A DNA stretch of 38,885 nt from Bryobacterales bacterium. GTDB taxonomy: Bacteria > Acidobacteriota > Terriglobia > Bryobacterales > Bryobacteraceae. Below are positions 16,719 to 25,029 of this stretch, one piece after another. Position 1 is the stretch's first letter. Every line of letters starts with the position of its first letter. The position numbers and the translations under genes were made by a program. Location of the stretch: NCBI GenBank assembly GCA_016789785.1, contig JAEUQE010000060.1:1-38885 (forward strand). Reading direction: 5' to 3'. The notes under the pieces were generated by a model. That model was not told the DNA's origin. It did not search any database and saw nothing but the letters and a program-made list of their open reading frames with translations.

Positions 16719-19526
16719 ATGCGTGAACTCGTCTTCCTTGTCTTCGCCATGTCGACCAGCCTCGCTGCGGCCATGGGCGTTGGCTATTGGATGGCGTGGA
16801 TGCTCCGCAGCAACGCCTTGCGAAAGCAGCGTGCCATCACGAACCAGATCACCAACCGCTGGCGGGAAGACGTTGAGAACAAAACTGCCGAGTTGCGGAT
16901 CCTCCAACAGCAGGCTGAGAAGAGATCCGCCGCTCTGCTCACTCGCGATGAGGACCTCCTGCGCGTCAAGCAGGACCTCGCCCGCGTGGAAAAGGCCGTC
17001 TCCGATAAGGATACGACCCTTGCCGTCGCCGCCATGCAGGCCCAGGCCAAGGACAAGATGCTCGCCGGTGTCACCGCCGAGTTGGAGGACGCCCGTTCCG
17101 CCCTCTCCAGCATGGAATCCGAACTCACCCGCTCCCGTGCGGCATGGTCCCGGGATGAGCACAATCTTCGCACCCAACTGAGCTCCATCACGGACCGCCT
17201 TCAAGCCATCACGCTCGAACGCGACATGCTTCTGGATCAGGCCGCCCGCTCGGACACCGAGTCCCACCGCCTGCGCGATGCCCTCGCCCACCTCGAAGCG
17301 GAACATCAGACGCTTCAAGGCCAGTTCCGCACCGAGTCCGAGAAGTTTCGCACTGCCCTTCGCGACGCCGAAGATCGCATGGAAGCCGCTGGTCGGACCA
17401 TCGCCGGCCTCCAGTCCCAGGTCTCGGCCGCAGCCGAGCAGCAGGAGTTGCTTGCCAGACAGCTTCGCGAAGCCGAATCCGCCAAGGCTGCCGCCGAACT
17501 GCGCATCCAGCAGATTCGGAGCGAGTTTGACGACCAGTTTGCCGCCGCCGATCGCACCATCGCCGAACTCCGCGCGCAAACCGTCGAAGCCTCCGCCGAA
17601 ATCGGCGCCATGAAGCGGGAACTGCGCGACGCGGAGCAGTCCCTCACTGCTGCCGAAGACCGCTTTGTCGAGGCGCAACGGATCTATGACGCGAAGGTCC
17701 AGGAACTGGAGACGGCCCGCGCGCAGGAAGCCGAGTCATCCCAGCGCGCCACCGGCCTGGCCGCAATCGAAGTCGCCGATCTCCAACAGCGGCTCCGCGA
17801 CGCCGAGGCAACCCACGCGGAAGCGTCGCAAGCCTCCAGCCGCGCGATTGCCCAATCCGCCGCCGACCGCCATGAGATGCAGGAGCGCCTTCGCACTTCC
17901 CAGGCCGAGATCGAATCGCTCCAAAAGCAGCTTCAATCGCTCGAATCCGCCCGCGCCGAAACCGCCGCGCAGTCCGCAATCGAAATCGCCGATCTCCAAC
18001 AGCGGCTCCGCGACGCCGAAGCAACCCACGCCGCTGCCATCGCGGACCTCCGCACGCAGAGCGCCGAGGCCGGCGCCCTGAAACAGCAGCTTCAACTGCT
18101 CGAATCCGCTCGTGCCGAAGCCACGGCACAGTCCGCAATCGAAATCGCCGATCTCCAGCAGCGCCTGCGTGACGCCGAAGCAACCCACGCGGAAGCGTCG
18201 CAAGCCTCCAGCCGCGCGATTGCCCAATCCGCCGCCGACCGCCATGAGATGCAGGAGCGCCTTCGCACTTCCCAGGCCGAGATCGAATCGCTCCAACAGC
18301 AGCTTCAATCGCTCGAATCCGCTCGTGCCGAAACCGCGGCACAGTCCGCAGGCGAGATCACCGACCTCCAACAGCAACTCCGTGACGCCGAAGCAACCCA
18401 CGCGGAAGCGTCGCAAGCCTCCGATCGCGCCATGGCCCAATCCGCCGCCGATCTGCACGAGATGCAGGAGCGTCTCCGGGAATCTCAATCCGAAATCGCC
18501 GATCTCCAGCAGCGCCTGCGTGACGCCGAGGCCACCCACCTCGAAGCGGCACAAACCACCAACCGCACCATCGCGGATCTCCGCACGCAAAACGCTGAGG
18601 CCGACGCCGAGATCGCCATGCTCCTGCGCGAGAACCGCGCGGCCGAAGCCAAGCATGCCGGCCAGATCGCCAGCATGGAGAGCACCGTCGCCTTCCTCCA
18701 CTCCGAAGCACTCGAAGCGGCGAATCAGATAGAGGCGCTCCGCGGCGAGATCGCCTTCTCGCGCGACGCAGCGGCAGCGTTCGCCGCCACCCCGGCACGT
18801 TCCGCCACTCAGGCCGAGGTCGAACTGCTCGCCAGCCAACTTGAGGATGCCGAGCGCGCCAAGGCAGCGGCACAGCGTGAGCTTGCGGATCTCGAAGCCG
18901 AGGTCCATGCCAGAATCGAGGCCCTCGCCAGCGAGCGCGATGCGATCGAACTGGAATCCGCCTCCATCCGTGAGCGGATCATGCATCTCGAAATCGAACT
19001 CGAAGATGCACGCGTGGAGCAGGCTCGTGCCGAACGCGAAATCGAGATTCTCCGCGGCCAGATCGCCGGCCTTGAAGTCGAGTTCGCCGACGCCCGCCGT
19101 CTCGCCGTCCCCGCCCAGGCCAGAGCCCTTGCTGCCAGCGTCGGCGGCCACGGGTCCATCGTGCCCAACCATGGTGGATGGAATCCGCCGCCTCCTCCGG
19201 AGTGGCAGCATCAACTGGAGCAGGCCCGCTCTGAGGTCAGGCTTCTCCGCCGCCGAGTGGAGGAATGCGAAATCGAAATGAATGAGGTGCGTGCCGCGTG
19301 GGATACGCTACGCGGCGAAATGACCGCCGAAAACGAACAACTGCGCGAACGGTTGCGCGGTGCCACGGACCACGCTTCCGCGGAAACCCAGGCATCCGTC
19401 CGCCGGCTCCGGCAACAAGTCAGCCGGCTTGAAAACTACGCTGCGATCCTCGAAGGTGATAAGCAGGACCTCTTGCGCGAACTGCGCTCCCATCGTCAAT
19501 ACGATGGACCGATCGGCCTGTTCTAG
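16719..19526 (+). CDS. Membrane-anchored giant coiled-coil protein with internal repeats
   Basis: The 935-residue protein has one N-terminal membrane helix (about residues 3-28, FLVFAMSTSLAAAMGVGYWM) and then nearly unbroken, Ala/Glu/Arg/Gln-rich coiled coil to about residue 790. After a short Gly/Pro break (GGWNPPPPPEW, about 822-832), a second coiled coil ends DLLRELRSH. The middle repeats the block EIADLQQRLRDAEATHAEAS four or five times. Such proteins act as spacers or scaffolds, like SMC-, TolA- or Crescentin-type rods; no catalytic motif is present. The BON-OmpA gene follows 9 bp later, which suggests a shared envelope task. Coiled coils are low-complexity, so similarity to named families should not be over-read. 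Confidence 0.85.
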   Translation: MRELVFLVFAMSTSLAAAMGVGYWMAWMLRSNALRKQRAITNQITNRWREDVENKTAELRILQQQAEKRSAALLTRDEDLLRVKQDLARVEKAVSDKDTTLAVAAMQAQAKDKMLAGVTAELEDARSALSSMESELTRSRAAWSRDEHNLRTQLSSITDRLQAITLERDMLLDQAARSDTESHRLRDALAHLEAEHQTLQGQFRTESEKFRTALRDAEDRMEAAGRTIAGLQSQVSAAAEQQELLARQLREAESAKAAAELRIQQIRSEFDDQFAAADRTIAELRAQTVEASAEIGAMKRELRDAEQSLTAAEDRFVEAQRIYDAKVQELETARAQEAESSQRATGLAAIEVADLQQRLRDAEATHAEASQASSRAIAQSAADRHEMQERLRTSQAEIESLQKQLQSLESARAETAAQSAIEIADLQQRLRDAEATHAAAIADLRTQSAEAGALKQQLQLLESARAEATAQSAIEIADLQQRLRDAEATHAEASQASSRAIAQSAADRHEMQERLRTSQAEIESLQQQLQSLESARAETAAQSAGEITDLQQQLRDAEATHAEASQASDRAMAQSAADLHEMQERLRESQSEIADLQQRLRDAEATHLEAAQTTNRTIADLRTQNAEADAEIAMLLRENRAAEAKHAGQIASMESTVAFLHSEALEAANQIEALRGEIAFSRDAAAAFAATPARSATQAEVELLASQLEDAERAKAAAQRELADLEAEVHARIEALASERDAIELESASIRERIMHLEIELEDARVEQARAEREIEILRGQIAGLEVEFADARRLAVPAQARALAASVGGHGSIVPNHGGWNPPPPPEWQHQLEQARSEVRLLRRRVEECEIEMNEVRAAWDTLRGEMTAENEQLRERLRGATDHASAETQASVRRLRQQVSRLENYAAILEGDKQDLLRELRSHRQYDGPIGLF
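17808..18296 (+). repeat. Two identical 117-bp segments, 372 bp apart, in the coiled-coil gene
   Basis: Bases 17808-17924 and 18180-18296 are identical over 117 bp, and the similarity continues for another 25 bp after a single A/C difference. A third, diverged copy starts at about 18389. Identity at synonymous sites points to recent duplication or gene conversion rather than selection for the coil alone. The period is 124 codons, a multiple of neither 7 nor 11. Confidence 0.9.
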
Positions 19527-19535
19527 ATCGTTTTG

Positions 19536-20396
19536 ATGACCCGCGGCGCGATCCTCACCATCGGAGCGGTAGCCTACGCCCTCCTTGCCACTTACAACTA
19601 CGCAACCATTGTGCGGCCGATGTGGCAGCGCCAGGAGTCACTCCACGCAGCTCCCGGGATTCGCGTCAGCGTTCGCCACGGAGTTTTGCTGTTGTCGGGG
19701 CAAGTTGCGGACGAGCCGTCCCGGCTTCTCATCCGTCGCGCGGCCGAGGCCCTGTTCGGTCCCCTGAATGTCGCGGACGATCTATCCTTCGCGCGCCAGG
19801 CGCCTGGCTCGTCACTTGCCGCTGGCGCCGCCCGAGCCATCTCTCATATGCGCTCTGAGGGCTGGCGTGAGCCCGCATTGACCGTCACACGGGAGTTCGT
19901 CATCCTCTCGGGCACAACCGCTGACGAGGCGGACCAGCAGACTGTCCTCCGCGCCGTCGAGCAAGCCCTGCTCGGTTCCCGCGTCGAAAGCAGAATCCAG
20001 GTCGCTCCCAACGGGACCCCGGAAGGGCTGCATTCCCAAGTCCAGAGTGCGCTCGCAGCGCGGCCCATCGAGTTTCACCAAGCGGGCTCGGTCATGCTTC
20101 CAGAAACGCTCGCCGCGCTCGACGACATCGCCGCTCTCATGCACAGCGCGCCTTACGCGTTACTCGCCATCCACGCCCATGTGAGCACCGCTCCCGGGGG
20201 CGCCGAGGAGTGCCAGCGTCTCAGCCAGCGGCGCGCCGATGCCGTGCGTGCCTATCTGATCGTGCGCGGCGTTTCCGCTGCGCAAATCATCGCCCGTGGG
20301 TACGGAGCCGCCAAGCCCGAAGATCTACCGGATAGCAACGTTGGCCGCCGCCTCAATGATCGTGTCGAGTTGTACGTTCAGTCCACGAGCCCTTAA
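19536..20396 (+). CDS. BON and OmpA-domain envelope protein (ArfA-like layout)
   Basis: The 286-residue protein has an N-terminal membrane anchor (about residues 3-20, GAILTIGAVAYALLATYNYA) and two BON-like modules (about 35-85, IRVSVRHGVLLLSGQVADEP; about 105-150, EFVILSGTTADEADQQ). A C-terminal OmpA-type peptidoglycan-binding domain follows (about 170-284, with LSQRRADAVRAYLIVRGVS and RRLNDRVELYV). The anchor-BON-OmpA order is that of mycobacterial ArfA/Rv0899. The Asp normally in the GHTD loop, which binds diaminopimelate, is absent (HVSTAPGG); the Arg of RRA is kept. It follows the coiled-coil gene by 9 bp and ends in a TTAA shared with the convergent GNAT gene. TTG 19533 is an alternative start. 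Confidence 0.83.
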   Translation: MTRGAILTIGAVAYALLATYNYATIVRPMWQRQESLHAAPGIRVSVRHGVLLLSGQVADEPSRLLIRRAAEALFGPLNVADDLSFARQAPGSSLAAGAARAISHMRSEGWREPALTVTREFVILSGTTADEADQQTVLRAVEQALLGSRVESRIQVAPNGTPEGLHSQVQSALAARPIEFHQAGSVMLPETLAALDDIAALMHSAPYALLAIHAHVSTAPGGAEECQRLSQRRADAVRAYLIVRGVSAAQIIARGYGAAKPEDLPDSNVGRRLNDRVELYVQSTSP

Positions 20397-20929
20397 GCCG
20401 CCGCCCGGATCTGCTTGTACAGAATCGTGGTTGGCGATAACACATCACAGTCAGGCTCCCGTGAAAAGCCAGGAATCCGCCCAGCCACTACGTAGCCCAT
20501 CGAAAGATACAGCGGTTCCGCAAAACTGCCCGTGCGCGTGTCCAACGTCAACAGCGTGCGCCCTTCCGCGGCGGCCATCTGTTCCACTTGCTCCATCAAC
20601 GCACGCGCGATTCCGCGGCGTCGAAAGTCGCTGTGTACGAGCAGCTTCATGATCTCCGCGCGGTGCTTCTGATTCGGCGGTGTCCCCAACTCGAGTTGCA
20701 CCGTGCCCGCGATTCGCCCTTCGCATCGCGCCACCAGCACGCGCCGAGTCCCATGCTCGACGGCCTGCGCCACCTTGTCCCAATAAGCGCGAGCGTCAGT
20801 CTCTGTGAAGGGCAGAATGAAGCTCACCGTGCCGCCATTGTGCACCACATTGTGAAGAACGCCAGCCAGCATCTCCAGATCCAGCGCCCCACTTCCCAAA
20901 GCTGGTGTCCACTCCTCGATCTGAAACAT
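20393..20929 (-). CDS. GNAT family N-acetyltransferase
   Basis: The 178-residue soluble enzyme should transfer an acetyl group from acetyl-CoA to an amine. It shows the GNAT pattern: strand VLVARCEGRIAGTVQLEL, then motif A HRAEIMKLLVHSDFRRRGIA with the acetyl-CoA loop R-R-x-G-I-A, helix RALMEQVEQMAAAEGRT, and motif B (FAEPLYLSMGYVVAGRIPGF). Substrate unknown. ATG 20929 has GGGAGG in front. The stop overlaps the stop of the convergent BON-OmpA gene in one TTAA. Confidence 0.9.
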   Translation of the reverse strand: MFQIEEWTPALGSGALDLEMLAGVLHNVVHNGGTVSFILPFTETDARAYWDKVAQAVEHGTRRVLVARCEGRIAGTVQLELGTPPNQKHRAEIMKLLVHSDFRRRGIARALMEQVEQMAAAEGRTLLTLDTRTGSFAEPLYLSMGYVVAGRIPGFSREPDCDVLSPTTILYKQIRAAA

Positions 20930-21080
20930 GCAACCTCCCTCGATTCACGAGCCCGCCGTCGCGCTTGGCGCCGCAAGCCTGCCGTGCCGCCATGCCGCGA
21001 TTCACAGGCCCGCAGGCCCATCACTCCAGCGCCCGCATCCCAAAGGCTCGGTATGCTCTGCAACCGGAAACGCTCCCCGC

Positions 21081-21656
21081 TCAGGGGTTCACCATGGCGA
21101 TGACGTAATGCACGGTTTCTTCACCCAGGCCTTCGAACCGCGAAGACCCCTTCAACACGTAGCGCAGGCAGTCTCCAGGCTCCAATTCGAAGTCCGTTCC
21201 GCCCACCGTCAATCGCAGCCGGCCCTGCATCATCCACAAATGATGTTCCAGCCCGATCACGGGAGCCGCATCATAGGAAACCACGCAACCTGGCGGCAGT
21301 TTGACCTCCACCATCTCGCCTCGGAGCCCCGGCGCCGGTGGTGAAATCGCCCGCCGCCAATACCCGGTATCGACATCCTTCCACTCGATTTGGAGCGGAA
21401 GCCGTACCAACTCGCCCGCGTTCGATTCGGCATCCGTCATCAGCCGCGAAAGCGTCCAGCCATAGATCGAGCAAAGCGCGCCTAACATCCGGGCCGTCGG
21501 GCTCAGTTCTCCCCGTTCGATTCGCGACAAGGTCGCCCGGCTGATTTGGGTCCGCTCAGCGAGATCGTCGAGGGTCCAGCCGCGTTGCTCCCGCAGTGAT
21601 GAGAGGCGGAATCCGATGCGCTGTTCCATGGCGGTTTGGGCGTCGATTTCTCTCAT
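21081..21656 (-). CDS. XRE-family transcriptional regulator with cupin domain
   Basis: The 191-residue protein has an N-terminal HTH_XRE (about residues 15-70: RLSSLREQRGWTLDDLAERT, then SRATLSRIERGELSPT) and a C-terminal cupin barrel (about 110-185: LPPGCVVSYDAAPVIGLEHH, then LEPGDCLRYVL). This layout is found in regulators of polyamine, amino-acid or cysteine/sulfur genes that sense a small ligand in the cupin. The metal-binding His pattern of the cupin is only partial (GLEHHLWMMQG). The palindromes around its own start suggest autoregulation. It is divergent from cysD, so it may regulate sulfate assimilation; that is inference. Confidence 0.88.
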   Translation of the reverse strand: MREIDAQTAMEQRIGFRLSSLREQRGWTLDDLAERTQISRATLSRIERGELSPTARMLGALCSIYGWTLSRLMTDAESNAGELVRLPLQIEWKDVDTGYWRRAISPPAPGLRGEMVEVKLPPGCVVSYDAAPVIGLEHHLWMMQGRLRLTVGGTDFELEPGDCLRYVLKGSSRFEGLGEETVHYVIAMVNP

Positions 21657-21671
21657 TAGAGAAATTTTCTC
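21647..21671. promoter_or_regulatory. Triple half-site operator over the regulator start
   Basis: TTTCTC (21647-21652), six bases, GAGAAA (21659-21664), one base, TTTCTC (21666-21671): two inverted-repeat pairs sharing the middle half-site. The ATG of the XRE-cupin gene lies between the first two. This is a likely self-binding site blocking its own expression. Confidence 0.55.
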
Positions 21672-21712
21672 ATATCGGAGAATTCGAATGCAAGCATCGA
21701 AACAATCTCCCT

Positions 21713-21728
21713 ATTGTCAATAGACAAT
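21713..21728. promoter_or_regulatory. Perfect inverted repeat in the cysD promoter
   Basis: ATTGTC (21713-21718), AATA, GACAAT (21723-21728) is a perfect 16-bp dyad. It overlaps the proposed -35 of cysD (TAGACA, 21721-21726). On the - strand it also supplies TTGACA. A regulator bound here would control cysD and possibly the divergent gene. The binding protein is unknown. Confidence 0.6.
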
Positions 21729-21750
21729 TAGGATTTGCGCTTGCTACACT
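21721..21750 (+). promoter_or_regulatory. Promoter of cysDNH-TSUP operon
   Basis: TAGACA (21721-21726), an 18-bp spacer, TACACT (21745-21750), then 8 nt to ATG 21759. The short distance and absence of a Shine-Dalgarno suggest a leaderless cysD message. Confidence 0.6.
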
Positions 21751-21758
21751 CGGGTCTT

Positions 21759-22661
21759 ATGGCGTTGTCTTCGCACCTCCGCGACCTGGAGGCCGAGTCT
21801 ATTCACATCATCCGCGAAGTCGCCGCGGAGTTCGCCAAACCGGTGATGCTGTACTCGATTGGCAAGGACTCTTCGGTGATGTTGCGGCTGGCGCAAAAAG
21901 CTTTTCATCCCGCGCCTTTGCCGTTCCCGCTGCTGCACATCGACACGGGTTACAAATTCAAAGAGATGATCGATTTTCGCGACACGTATCCGAAGTCGAT
22001 CGGTTGCGAGCTGCGGGTTCATCGCAATGAAGAAGCGATTGCGGACGGCGCGAGCCCGGTCAAGCTCGGCACGGCGAAATGCTGCAGTTTGCTGAAGACT
22101 CGCGGATTGCTTGGCGGCCTGGAAGCAGGCGGCTACGACGCGGCTTTCGGCGGGGCGCGGCGGGACGAAGAGAAATCGCGCGCCAAAGAGCGCATCTTTT
22201 CCTTCCGCGATCAATTCGGCCAGTGGGATCCGAAGAATCAGCGGCCAGAGTTGTGGAGCCTCTACAACGCCCGCATCGACAAAGGCCAGAGCATTCGCGT
22301 GTTTCCGCTTTCCAACTGGACGGAACTCGACATCTGGCACTACATCCATCTCGAAAGCATTCCAGTTGTGCCGTTGTACTTCGCGAAGGTCCGCGACATG
22401 ATTGTGCGCGGCAATTCGCTGATCCCACTGGAGCACAACGTGTATCCGCTGCTACCGGGCGAAAAGCCGCAGCCGGTGTTGTGCCGCATGCGATCGCTCG
22501 GTTGCACGCCCTGCACCGGAGCCATTCGATCAGAAGCCGACAGCGTGCCGAAAATCATTCAGGAACTCATCTCCTTCCGCCGTTCCGAGCGCGAAAACCG
22601 GATCATCGACCATGATCAGGAAGGCTCCATGGAGTTGAAGAAGCGGGAGGGCTATTTCTAA
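21759..22661 (+). CDS. cysD: Sulfate adenylyltransferase subunit 2
   Basis: CysD with CysN forms ATP sulfurylase, which makes adenylyl sulfate (APS) from sulfate and ATP. The 300-residue protein carries the PP-loop [17 protein letters not shown] (about residues 33-49), [17 protein letters not shown], and CysD hallmarks [35 protein letters not shown] and [10 protein letters not shown]. Length matches E. coli CysD (302). It is first in the operon; its stop (TAA, 22659-22661) directly touches the cysN ATG, so the two are probably translationally coupled. Confidence 0.97.
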   Translation: MALSSHLRDLEAESIHIIREVAAEFAKPVMLYSIGKDSSVMLRLAQKAFHPAPLPFPLLHIDTGYKFKEMIDFRDTYPKSIGCELRVHRNEEAIADGASPVKLGTAKCCSLLKTRGLLGGLEAGGYDAAFGGARRDEEKSRAKERIFSFRDQFGQWDPKNQRPELWSLYNARIDKGQSIRVFPLSNWTELDIWHYIHLESIPVVPLYFAKVRDMIVRGNSLIPLEHNVYPLLPGEKPQPVLCRMRSLGCTPCTGAIRSEADSVPKIIQELISFRRSERENRIIDHDQEGSMELKKREGYF

Positions 22662-24338
22662 ATGGCGGCGACGGAAAGCAACATCGAGATAAGCGCCTTG
22701 AGTAAGGCGGCTACCCTCACGATTGAGGAGTTTCTTGAACAGGAATCACGCAAGGAGCTGTTGCGCTTTTTCACGTGCGGCAGCGTGGATGATGGCAAGT
22801 CCACGTTGATTGGCCGGCTGCTTTACGATGCGCGCGGGATCTATGAAGATCAACTCGCGTCGATCCAGAAGTCAAACTTCAATCGCTCGTCAGGGCCGAT
22901 TGACTTTTCGCTGCTGACGGACGGGCTTCGCGCCGAGCGTGAGCAAGGCATCACCATCGACGTTGCTTACCGCTACTTCTCGACACCGAAGCGGAAGTTC
23001 ATCATTGCCGATACGCCGGGGCACGAGCAATACACGCGAAACATGGCCACGGGCGCATCGATGGCGTCGCTGGCGATCGTGCTGGTGGACGCGCGGCACG
23101 GTGTCCTTCCGCAGACGCGCCGCCACGCGACGATCGCAAGCCTGCTGGGCATTCCCCGGGTTGTGGTGGCGGTAAACAAGATGGACCTCCGCGACTACAG
23201 CGAGGAAGTCTATTCAAAGATCATGGCGGAGTTCCATGGGTTCGCCGATTCGCTGGGCTTCGAGCAGATCCTTCCGATCCCGGTGAGCGCGCTGGAAGGC
23301 GAGAACGTGGCGCGCCACAGCGCGAAGACACCGTGGTATCAAGGCCCATCGTTGATGGAGGTGCTGGAGACCGCGCCCGTGCGGCAGGCCGACAAACAGA
23401 AGCCGCTGCGTTTTCCGGTGCAATACGTGATCCGGCCGAACCAGTATTTTCGCGGCTATGCGGGCCAAATCGCGGCGGGCACCGTGCGCAAGGGCGATGA
23501 AATTGTTGTGTTACCCTCCGGCAAGAAGAGCCGCGTCGCCTCCATCAGCACGTTTGATGGGGAGTTGAACGAGGCGCATGCGCCGGCGTCGGTCACGGTG
23601 ACGCTGGAAGATGAACGCGACATCAGCCGGGGCGACCTTCTTACGCATCCGGGCAGCGAACCACAGGTGGAACGCCAACTCGAAGCGAATGTTGTTTGGA
23701 TGGTGGAGGACACACTTACCGCCGGCCGCAATTTTCTTCTGAAGCACACCACGCAACAGGTGAACGCGCGCGTGACGTCGATTGAGAGCCGGCTTGACAT
23801 CAGCACAATGGCTCATTCCGCCGCGAACTATCTCGGCTTGAACGATATTGGTGTGGTGCGTGTGGAGGCGAGCCGCCCGATTCTATTCGACGGCTACCGC
23901 TCGAATCGTTCCACTGGCTCATTCATTCTGATTGATCCGATTTCGAATCTCACGGTCGGCGCGGGAATGATCCGGCAGGCGGTGGAGCGCAAGTCGCACG
24001 ATGCCCTGCCGGTGACGCCGGCGGAACGATCGGCCCGCAACAGTCACAAGCCGGCGTTGCTGCAGCTTGCCGATCGCGAGCTTGCATCGCGGGTCGAACG
24101 GCGGTTGTTTGATCACGGATGCCAGGTGGTGTTCCTGGAAAGCGAAGTGCCGGCGGGCGCGCTGTTTGACGCGGGTCTGATTCTCATCGCTCCAGTAATC
24201 GAGGACGTCCGCGCTCTCGATCTGAACACGCTGCCGCTGCCCGCGAACGCGGAATCGGCGGTCGACACGATTGTGGCCTACCTGGAACAACAGGGAGTGC
24301 TGCAGTCGGGTGGTCTGAGCCTCGGCGAAGGCATCTGA
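22662..24338 (+). CDS. cysN: Sulfate adenylyltransferase subunit 1 (CysN) with vestigial C-terminal APS kinase domain
   Basis: The 558-residue protein is the GTPase subunit of ATP sulfurylase. G-domain motifs: P-loop CGSVDDGKSTLIGRLL (about residues 38-53), DTPGHEQYTRNM (G3), VAVNKMD (G4), then two EF-Tu-like beta barrels to about residue 445. The remaining ~108 residues match APS kinase (CysC) flanks: VTPAERSARNSHKPALL, ERRLFDHGCQVVFLES, LFDAGLILIAPVIEDV. Between them the GxxGSGKS P-loop and the DGD substrate motif of CysC are absent, and the region is about half the length of CysC. Kinase activity is therefore not expected. The next gene is an APS-reductase-type cysH, so PAPS would not be needed. 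Confidence 0.93.
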   Translation: MAATESNIEISALSKAATLTIEEFLEQESRKELLRFFTCGSVDDGKSTLIGRLLYDARGIYEDQLASIQKSNFNRSSGPIDFSLLTDGLRAEREQGITIDVAYRYFSTPKRKFIIADTPGHEQYTRNMATGASMASLAIVLVDARHGVLPQTRRHATIASLLGIPRVVVAVNKMDLRDYSEEVYSKIMAEFHGFADSLGFEQILPIPVSALEGENVARHSAKTPWYQGPSLMEVLETAPVRQADKQKPLRFPVQYVIRPNQYFRGYAGQIAAGTVRKGDEIVVLPSGKKSRVASISTFDGELNEAHAPASVTVTLEDERDISRGDLLTHPGSEPQVERQLEANVVWMVEDTLTAGRNFLLKHTTQQVNARVTSIESRLDISTMAHSAANYLGLNDIGVVRVEASRPILFDGYRSNRSTGSFILIDPISNLTVGAGMIRQAVERKSHDALPVTPAERSARNSHKPALLQLADRELASRVERRLFDHGCQVVFLESEVPAGALFDAGLILIAPVIEDVRALDLNTLPLPANAESAVDTIVAYLEQQGVLQSGGLSLGEGI

Positions 24339-24350
24339 GGAAGGAAACAC

Positions 24351-25025
24351 ATGGAAGCGAACGTGTTTGAAACAAAAGCGGCGGAAATTGTCAGGCAGCA
24401 GTTGGCGGACGAAGCACCCGCATGCATCACATGCAGCTTCCAGGCCGAGGACATGGTGGTGCTCCATCTGGCGCGGGCGGTACGTCCCGGCATTCCGGTT
24501 TTGTTTCTGGAAACCGGCTATCACTTCCAGGAAACGTACGCCTATCGCGACCGCTACACGGCGGAGTGGAATCTGAATCTGGTGAATCTGCTTCCCAAGA
24601 CGACGCTGGCCGATCACGAGAGCGAGTTTGGAAAGCTGTATCAATCGAACCCGACGCAGTGCTGCCAGATTCGCAAGGTGGAGCCGTTGTTCCGCGGGCT
24701 GTCGAGCTACGATGTCTGGCTGACCGGTCTGCGGCGCGAGCAATCGCCGACGCGGGCGAATTTGCAGCATGTGGAGAGTCATGTGCTGCCCGATGGGCGC
24801 GCGTTGCGGAAGATCAGCCCGCTCGCCGAGTGGACGAATCGTGAGGTGTGGGCGTACCTGAAGCAGCATTCGATTGAGCCGATGCCGCTGTACGATCGCG
24901 GCTATATGAGCATCGGTTGTGAGCCCTGTACATCGCTTCCGGCGGATCCAGACAATCCGCGATCGGGCCGCTGGAGTGGCGCAAAGTTGGAGTGCGGAAT
25001 TCACACATTCTCTGAGAAGAGGTGA
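24351..25025 (+). CDS. cysH: Assimilatory APS reductase (CysH family)
   Basis: The enzyme reduces adenylyl sulfate to sulfite with thioredoxin. The 224-residue protein has the PP-loop-related CSFQAEDMVVLHL, LFLETGYHFQETY, and the catalytic C-terminal ECGIH. It also has the Cys pairs CC (QCCQIRKVEPL) and CxxC (GCEPCTSLP) that ligate a [4Fe-4S] cluster, a feature of APS-using reductases and lacking in PAPS-only enzymes such as E. coli CysH. ATG 24351 follows GAGGAAGGAAAC, 12 bp after cysN. Third gene of the operon. Confidence 0.95.
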   Translation: MEANVFETKAAEIVRQQLADEAPACITCSFQAEDMVVLHLARAVRPGIPVLFLETGYHFQETYAYRDRYTAEWNLNLVNLLPKTTLADHESEFGKLYQSNPTQCCQIRKVEPLFRGLSSYDVWLTGLRREQSPTRANLQHVESHVLPDGRALRKISPLAEWTNREVWAYLKQHSIEPMPLYDRGYMSIGCEPCTSLPADPDNPRSGRWSGAKLECGIHTFSEKR

Positions 25026-25029
25026 TCCG

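Noticed and set aside
17750..18560. Possible CRISPR-like or VNTR array
   Set aside because: The repeats encode heptad-like coiled coil in frame, are long and uneven, and have no unique spacers.
17736..19214. Antisense frame of about 492 codons opposite the coiled-coil gene
   Set aside because: Gly/Leu-rich and repetitive because the sense strand is repetitive; no start signal or domain.
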